A DNA stretch of 64,000 nt, taken from positions 134,921,745 through 134,985,744 of the forward strand of contig CM042139.1 of assembly GCA_023376005.1 (NCBI GenBank). The letters are read 5' to 3'. Source of the DNA: Doryteuthis pealeii (taxonomy: Eukaryota > Mollusca > Cephalopoda > Myopsida > Loliginidae). Below the pieces are notes generated by a model. That model was not told where the DNA came from, did no database searches, and was given only the letters and a program-made list of their open reading frames with translations. A program made the position numbers and the translations under genes. Shown piece by piece: positions 57,630-64,000 of this stretch (the stretch's first letter is position 1; each line of letters starts with the position of its first letter).

Positions 57630-58810
57630 CATTATATCGTTCGGGTTTATTTTCTCTGCTGTACGAACTTTAAATAAAAGCCTATGACTACTTGAGATAG
57701 CCACGAAAGAAACGTCGAATTTGAATAGTCACTAGAGTAGAAAACGAATAAGCGAAATGAATAAAGAGTAACTGGAAACAAGAATTACGATTAAATATCA
57801 AATACGGCCCCCCCTTGCACTTCAAGTTAGCTCTTCTTCAGTATTTGCGAATATCAGACATTTTTTCCTTAAGTGCTTAATCTAATTTGAACTTGGCGCA
57901 TTCTATTTGTGATTGGGTGAATAATCAGTATTTACTGTGGAATCAGCTCTTTCTCACGCCCCCGCGCATCCTCTCATGTTTTTTTCACTCTGCTCTTCTG
58001 TCTTGTCTGTCTGGTGTCTGTCTGTGTGTCGTGTCTGTGTTCGTTCTGTACTTTTCATTCTCGTTCCACATCCAACTTCGTGTCAACCTCCGACTCACAC
58101 ACAAGAAACTCAGCCGTTGTTTTACACACATGCTGAATAATTAAGATGATTTATTTATTGTGTCTAAAACTTACATTGCTTATTTCTACATAGCTGTCTG
58201 TCTTCTTTTTTTTTTTTAAATTTTCAATGCATAATGGATTCTATTTTGCGTCAATAAAGTAATGAAGGGCAATTGTTTGATGAATATTGATAGAAATAGT
58301 TGTAGTGAAGAATTAAAGAATTAACGTAAAACGATTGCAAATTTAGTATGATACTTTATTTCAGAATGTACGCGCGGAGGCAATTAAAATATTTCAAGAT
58401 AGTTATACGACTTAATAAAGCTATATAATATCATTTAGAAACTTCATGATATACAAAATGGGATATATTTGATCAAAGTTAATAGAAATTGTGAAGAAAA
58501 AATATAGGGAAAAAAAGATACAGCATTTTAACGTTATTTAAGCAGTTTTGCACAGCCTCCAATCTAAACATAGATACTCGTTGTGTCAATATTTCAGCTC
58601 GAAAAACCATTGCTTAGACAATCAGCATTTCTGCATTTATGGATTTATATAAGGTTAAAGCTGAAATCTGGTGCTAATACATGACATTTAGACATAAGAA
58701 AAGCTGAAAAATACTACCAATATATTAAGCCTTTTCAAAATAAATATTTTAATAACATTCACCCACACAGACACAGACACTATATATTATATAATATATA
58801 TTACACTATG

Positions 58811-58841
<31 letters not shown>

Positions 58842-59571
58842 TACTATATACTAGCAAATATATGCACCTCCGGGTGCAAGTATTTAAGTTGTTTTGATAT
58901 AATAAAATATATCATAAATTAGAAAGGCTACATAAAACTAGACTAAGAATAGCAGATAAAAAGATCTGCAACATGAGGGGGTATAAATCGAAAAATAGAA
59001 CACGTTGAAACTGACTACTTCCATCATTTTCCATTACTTCCCTTCTGTCATTGTAAATGTTCCTAATTTAACTAATTTAGTTAAAATAGCGAGTAAAGGA
59101 TAATATTCACAGATAGTCCGATCAGCGCGACTTCATACACGACTAATGAATCCGGAATGATCATCGAGGTCGTGTAGCGACGCCAACCTATCCAAAACTT
59201 TAATATTTTCTTCTTGTAAATAAATTTTAGATATCCACGAGATTTTGTTTATATTTCTTAAGTAAAAACAAACAATTAGAAATCAATAATAACCAAGCAC
59301 ATATTTATTAAAATAAATTTTAAATATAATATGCAAATTAGCCTTCTTGTTCAAACTTGTAAACCGTATTTTGTTGTATATTATAAATACAATTTCATGT
59401 TATCAGTCTAGTAGATATGGTCAACAGTATTAATATGTACAACAATTTTATTAATAACTGAAGTTTAAAGAATTAAATCACTGAGAATTTGACGTAAATA
59501 ATTAAGGAATTGTGACTTTGAGTAAATATAGTTCACAGACAGAAAAACACACAATCCATTAATAAGAAGAT
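57630..59571. other. AT-rich spacer, no supported gene
   Basis: 57985-58060 is rich in TGTCTG phrases. The overlapping frames at 57887-58144 lie in it and are not convincing. TA-rich stretches lie at 58780-58860. 58500-59460 has nothing recognised. Confidence 0.45.
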
Positions 59572-59622
59572 ATATATATAGATATATATATATATATAAT
59601 ATATATATATATATAATATAAG
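59572..59622. repeat. Interrupted (TA)n
   Basis: TA tract with GATA and AATA interruptions. Confidence 0.85.
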
Positions 59623-59844
59623 AAAAAACGTGACCCGTTGGGTCATCCATTGAGGCCACGGGTTTAGATGTGGAAAAAAAATCACATGATAAAATAATTC
59701 ATAATTAAAGTTCCCAAACTGTGCAAAATAAGTTATTTAAACTGAGTAAACATTTTATTTGACCAAAGGAAAAAACAGGAAGTTTCAACTTAGTTAATTC
59801 TAATTACAGGTAATTAAGATTTCAATCGTGTATCTATGGTTGAC

Positions 59845-60190
59845 AATCTCTCGCCCTACCTTCACTGTATTATTCATTGCTCTCAGAAGTCCTCTGGTAC
59901 AGCATTAAGTGTCATGCGCAGAGTTGGTAAATGGTATATCTTTGCTCACTGTCCACACTGGCGTATCTGTGTGCTGGTTTCCATTAGAAAATGTCTCTAA
60001 GAGTTTTCCTAATTCCTCCAGCAGTGCTCCAGCTGTCTTGCGTCCATCATTACACGGATGTTTTTGTATAAAGGGAATGGACATATAGCTACTTTCGTTG
60101 TGGGGTGTTGCATCCATAACTTGTATAAAATACATCTTTGTATTCTTGAGCCAGTTCCCACTAGCGTATTCTCTAGCGCTATGTTAGTAT
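59845..60190 (-). mobile_element. RTE-type LINE 3' fragment
   Basis: ATCTCTCGCCCTACCTTCAC, AGAGTTGGTAAATGG and CTCCAGCAGTGCTCCAGC on the plus strand match the 3' end of the LINE at 15575-15770 (TCTCTCGCCAACCC, TAGTTGGTCAATG, CTCCAGCAGTGCCC). Strongly diverged, same strand as the other copies. The frames at 59905-60315 are not intact. Confidence 0.7.
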
Positions 60191-60199
60191 CAAAGTGGT

Positions 60200-61349
60200 G
60201 CAGTCGTACATTAACAATAATACAACTATGCGCAAACGATTGTTCTCATTATTTACAGAGTACGGTAGAGTATTCGGATAGAGTTCGCAATAAGTTGATC
60301 AAAATAATTCTCTGATTGATATATAAAAAAAAAACAGTACTAATCATGTTAAACCAGACAGCTTTTCGAATTTTTATATATCAATTTTTTTTTACAAATG
60401 ATTGATCTCATTTATTTAAGCAGACTCTGTAGAGTAATTCGGCTAGAAGCCTCACGGTCCTGATTTCGATACGGCCCTCCCAACTCAGAATATGAGTAGC
60501 TCAGATCTGTATGGTTAAGTGAGGAGGTAGGGTGCGCGCCAACTCAGTTGCAAAGAAAACAATCTCCTTTGCCGTCTAGCGCTTGCTGAAAAGAGGATAG
60601 ACTCCCTTGCTGTCGGGCTGATACAGACTTCAGGAAGACGACTTTACTTTTTTTAAAAATTACTGGGAGCAAATAAAAAAAGGCGACGTCAGTCTTTTAT
60701 TTTCTTAAAAAAACAAAAAAAAAACCACAGCGTGCTTGAATTAGGAATTAATACGGATATAGAGCGCGGCAGAACACCAAAAAGGAAAAGGAATATGATA
60801 GATAAGAGTAAACTATTAATAAAAAAGAAATATCCTGCCATTAATTTAAAAAAAAGTAAATACTTATGTTCTAAAAGTATAAGTAAAGTTGAAATATTAA
60901 TTGATACAATATTCGATAATTTGAGGTCGAATTGGATTTTTGTTTTGTATATAAACTGTAAAAAAACCCAAAAAAAACCCCAATTATCATAAAAGCGAAT
61001 TGCGTTTCTCCTTCAATATGGCCCTAAACTGATCACGAGACGTATTTGATCGTACCAATTGCGATTTCGTACCATAAAATCAAATATTTAAAATTTTTAA
61101 AAGGCCTGACATTTTTTATTGAAAGATAAACGAATATTTAAGTCTTCAGATTTTTCTTTTATTTATGTTTGAATAATGTCTTGTTTTAGTAAAATAAAAA
61201 AGCATATCTAAAATATTTTTTGTGGTGCTGCGAAATGAAACATGGTAACTAAAATGCAAAAATCTAAAAAAAAAAAGACCTTAGCAGAGGAAGGCATTTT
61301 TAGGTAGACAAATTATTTTTTAGTGGTTTTAATGCGTAATTAAGCCATA
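60200..61349. other. AT-rich spacer, no supported gene
   Basis: Around 60440-60640 there is a G/C-richer stretch with GTCCTGATTTCGATACGGCC as a possible B-box-like site and CTGTCGGGCTGATACAGAC, which may be an unclassified SINE. The Lys-rich frame at 60732-60992 shows no domain. Confidence 0.35.
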
Positions 61350-61356
61350 TATTTAT

Positions 61357-62373
61357 CGACAAGTAATGTAAAATATTTTTTTAAAGTATTTTTAAAGAAG
61401 GAGGAGGGTTTAAATATTACATTTTACTTGTCGGAAAAGACTGGCAGGAGTAAAAGATCGCATAACTTTTCAGAAAAAAAACACTTAGCGCGTTTTTTTT
61501 TCCAGTAGGCACCACATTCCGTAGGTGGATTGTTTCTATCACGCCTAGACTTCTTTAAAGCGGAGACCGGGACGCAATTCTTCCAATAGCACCGTATATA
61601 ACCCCACCAATATTTTACATGCACCCAAAAATCTTAAGGAGGGGGTCAAAAAATGATATGAAAAAAATCAATGTTTCGAAATAAAAATAACTTGATGCAT
61701 ATATAAAATCCATCATGATAAATCAAGCATTGAAATTTCATAAAATTGGAAATTTCCCAGATCTTTGCTAAATTTTATCAATCGGGTGGGGTGGATAGAT
61801 CGTGTTTGGAAAAATAGGGATATTTGCAGTGCCTAGTATAGAATGTATTAAAAATAATTCAATGCTGTAATATTTTTGCAGTTTTAACTTATCCTCATGC
61901 CTTACTACTTTTGACTTAGACAAAAAAGGGTACATCAAATAAATGCGCCCTGCGCCTACTGCCCTAAAACACTAAGTTGTGCCTGGGATGAAAAAATTCA
62001 AAACGTGTGAGACTCCCTAGTTATTTAAAGGCGTTTTAAGAACGTTGATGGATAATAAACTGATTATTTAAGCGACCTCCACCAAGTTCCTCGACAAGTA
62101 AATATGTTACCACCTCGAAAACCTCTTAATTTTTTTTAGCGTTTGAAAGCTTTTTATCGACTAATATATTTAGTGGTTTGAGATAGAAGTAACCCACCCC
62201 CAGATTTTTTATCAACAATGTAAAATGCAAATATTTACCCACCCCATTTAAAATTTTTTGTATCTTATTCAAAAACAACTGTAAAAAATATTTGTAAATA
62301 TGACCGAGTTTCGAAAATAAAAATATAGCATTTAACAAAATCAAATAGAAAAATATTTAATTGACTTGTCGAG
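61357..62373. repeat. Two nested-style inverted repeats sharing a CGACAAGTA core
   Basis: Pair one: 61357-61378 (CGACAAGTAATGTAAAATAT) with 61412-61433 (reverse complement begins CGACAAGTAAAATG). Pair two: CTCGACAAGTAAATAT at 62090-62105 with its inverted counterpart at 62351-62373. Four occurrences of the same 9-bp core within 1 kb, alternating in orientation, are unlikely by chance. The interval also holds several G4-5/C4-5 runs. No coding region is evident; the small minus frames at 61424-61624 and 62126-62344 are unsupported. Confidence 0.7.
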
Positions 62374-63140
62374 TAAGCACATGGAGACTGAAGGGGGGGT
62401 GAAATATCATTTCATACACAGTTAACTACTTAACTTACTTGTACAAAACACCTTTAAAACAGCTAAGGAGTTAATAGCACGGTTGCGATTTGCAGCAAAA
62501 CACAGCATAGCGTTTTTGTTAGGGAAAAGAATAAACAAGAAAAAAAAAAAAAAACAAAAAAAATGCTCGCACAACAGAGTTAAACACAAAATTTGATACA
62601 GTGTAGTTATGCGCTTGAAAAACTCTATCGCAAATAAATTTTAGCCGACCCAACCACAATTCCAATAAACAGTAGTAACGAGCCTACAAACTCTTTTTAC
62701 CAAAACAAAAAAAATCTTGCCCGAACAAGACAGATTTTGCTTACGCATAAGTCACTCGTTGATCTGCCTCCCCCTTCCCGACGTCGCCAGCAAAAATATC
62801 TTTATATGTCTACTGGAGGGAGCTGGCTTGAAAGGCAAGCCCACTAATTGCTCCACATGGGTTATGCCACAGACCGCTCACTTCCCCATCTTAAAATTAC
62901 TTTTAAACAGTAAATGTCTCTAACACAATAACTTCGTTTTCACTCACTTCTTACCTCAGTGACCGACTGGTCAGTTGTGACTTAATTGCTAATTACGACT
63001 AATATAACCAATTAAAGTGGAATTTTTTCAACATTACAGTAGTCCTGAAACAAGGGAATATTTAGTATAAATTTTGTGGTCAATAACATGAATAGAAAAA
63101 AAAAACCTTAGGGAAATGAAAGGTGTTTATCTCAGCTTTA
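62374..63140. other. A-rich spacer, no supported gene
   Basis: Includes A-runs at 62538-62565. The 68-codon frame at 62717-62923 has mixed composition but no domain I recognise. Confidence 0.45.
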
Positions 63141-63149
63141 GTTATGAAT

Positions 63150-63212
63150 AATATATATATCATATATATATAAATATATAGTATAATATAATATCATATA
63201 TATATATATATA
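63150..63212. repeat. Interrupted (TA)n with CATA steps
   Basis: TA-rich tract directly before the composite SINE. Confidence 0.85.
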
Positions 63213-63590
63213 ATGGACTCTCTCGTCGATTTTCGGCACGCATGAGTGGTCCATCCAGTGAACAAACCCAACAACAGTGATTTTGTTTAATTTGGTGTAG
63301 GCTGGTGTAGGACATTCCACACTTTGGCACAGTCATAGGAAAGAATTGGTGCCATCAAGGATTGCACGAACCCGATCAACGAGCGACCCAGGAATTTTGA
63401 ATTCAGAGTTATCCCTCGCCAGACTTTTTACCTTCCCAAGGTTAAAGAACCAGTCTGTCCTACTAATTTACCATAGCTGCGGGGATAATATATGGATTCA
63501 TACCTTTCGAAGGTATTAGCGCTATGTGAAATGGAACGCCTTCGTCTAGGAATCCGAAAACTCGACTTGCGCTTCCATATAATATATAGT
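63213..63590 (-). mobile_element. Composite ~390-bp SINE, copy 2
   Basis: Same extended structure as 19600-19996: the tail side begins GGACTCTCTCGTCGATTTTC on the plus strand, followed by CAGTGATTTTGTTTAATTTG, CTTTGGCACAGTCATAGG, GGAATTTTGAATTCAGAGTT, and the family A body (AACCAGTCTGTCCTACTAAT, GGATTCATACCTTTC, GCTATGTGAAATGGAAC). The head near 63560-63580 is decayed. Several small deletions relative to copy 1. Confidence 0.8.
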
Positions 63591-63730
63591 AAGTTGATAT
63601 TAAGAGATTAATGGTATATTTTAAGTAAATAGTGCACACTTCATGTATAGAGTATTCACATAAGTAAAGGACGAAACAGATACGTGGCCAGCTGCCGTGA
63701 ATCAACTATATTATAGTATTATATATATAC

Positions 63731-63761
<31 letters not shown>

Positions 63762-64000
63762 TATTAGTACCGCCAAAATTATGAACCAAAATCAAAATTT
63801 CATTCTCAAAAAATATAACTTAAATATTCTGAAACATTCACTAAATTGTAGATGCCAAAGTTCACTGGATGCTTTAAATAGGCAGTTATTGTAATGATAC
63901 TGAGACAAGGTATAGTTATTTTTAACAAGATCAAATATCAAGTGTTGAAATTTTGAGAATGAATATTGAAATATGTGAAAATTAACCGCACATATCCGAA
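63591..64000. other. AT-rich spacer with (TA)n
   Basis: TA-rich tract at 63719-63768. No gene recognised to the end of the window. Confidence 0.5.

Noticed and set aside
57345..57704. Poly-Phe and poly-Lys frames
   Set aside because: Pure products of the poly-T stretch.

Overview
This window is non-genic or gene-poor DNA from an animal nuclear genome. Three things support that: it is AT-rich with very long (TA)n and (GA)n tracts, it is full of tRNA-derived SINEs, and it holds decayed pieces of RTE-type LINE, Penelope-like, LTR and Tc1/mariner elements. The mix of SINE families resembles cephalopod (octopus-like) repeats. That assignment is an inference from repeat style, not a database match. 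I found no intact host protein-coding gene, rRNA gene or canonical functional tRNA gene. Most long open frames are translations of microsatellites or of the satellite.

Layout. 0-5.4 kb: AT-rich DNA, two inverted fragments of one Penelope-like reverse transcriptase, and a minus-strand tRNA-derived SINE head followed by a hammerhead-like ribozyme. 6.9-8.6 kb: a decayed minisatellite, then a 445-bp perfect (AG)n tract. 9-14.2 kb: SINE fragments and (TA)n tracts. 15.3-20.5 kb: a nearly full-length but frameshifted RTE-type LINE on the minus strand, bracketed by an inverted 57-bp repeat, then a purine minisatellite and SINEs. 20.9-22.1 kb: a decayed small open frame with CARD-like features, a second tRNA-head-plus-hammerhead unit (the best motif in the window), and a 28-bp minisatellite. 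24.9-25.8 kb: a LINE fragment interrupted by a 196-bp solo LTR with a clean 5-bp target duplication. 30-35.3 kb: three related Tc1/mariner (Tc3-like) fragments. 35.4-44 kb: SINEs and microsatellites, including a palindrome built from a SINE tail. 44.2-54.2 kb: about 10 kb of a 54-bp satellite, itself a dimer of 27-bp units, running into a 100-N gap. 54.3-64 kb: an imperfect inverted repeat, SINE fragments, a ~250-bp poly-T stretch, a LINE fragment, paired inverted repeats and a second copy of a ~390-bp composite SINE.

The most interesting signal is the pair of 42-nt hammerhead ribozyme candidates (21450-21491 plus strand; 3369-3410 minus strand). Each lies 27-28 nt downstream of a pol III B box in a tRNA-like head. 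Each has a 6-nt palindromic stem III with no loop, the arrangement expected of hammerheads that cleave as dimers. They suggest a family of self-cleaving tRNA-derived retroposons. The copies differ in the variable positions but keep the catalytic core.
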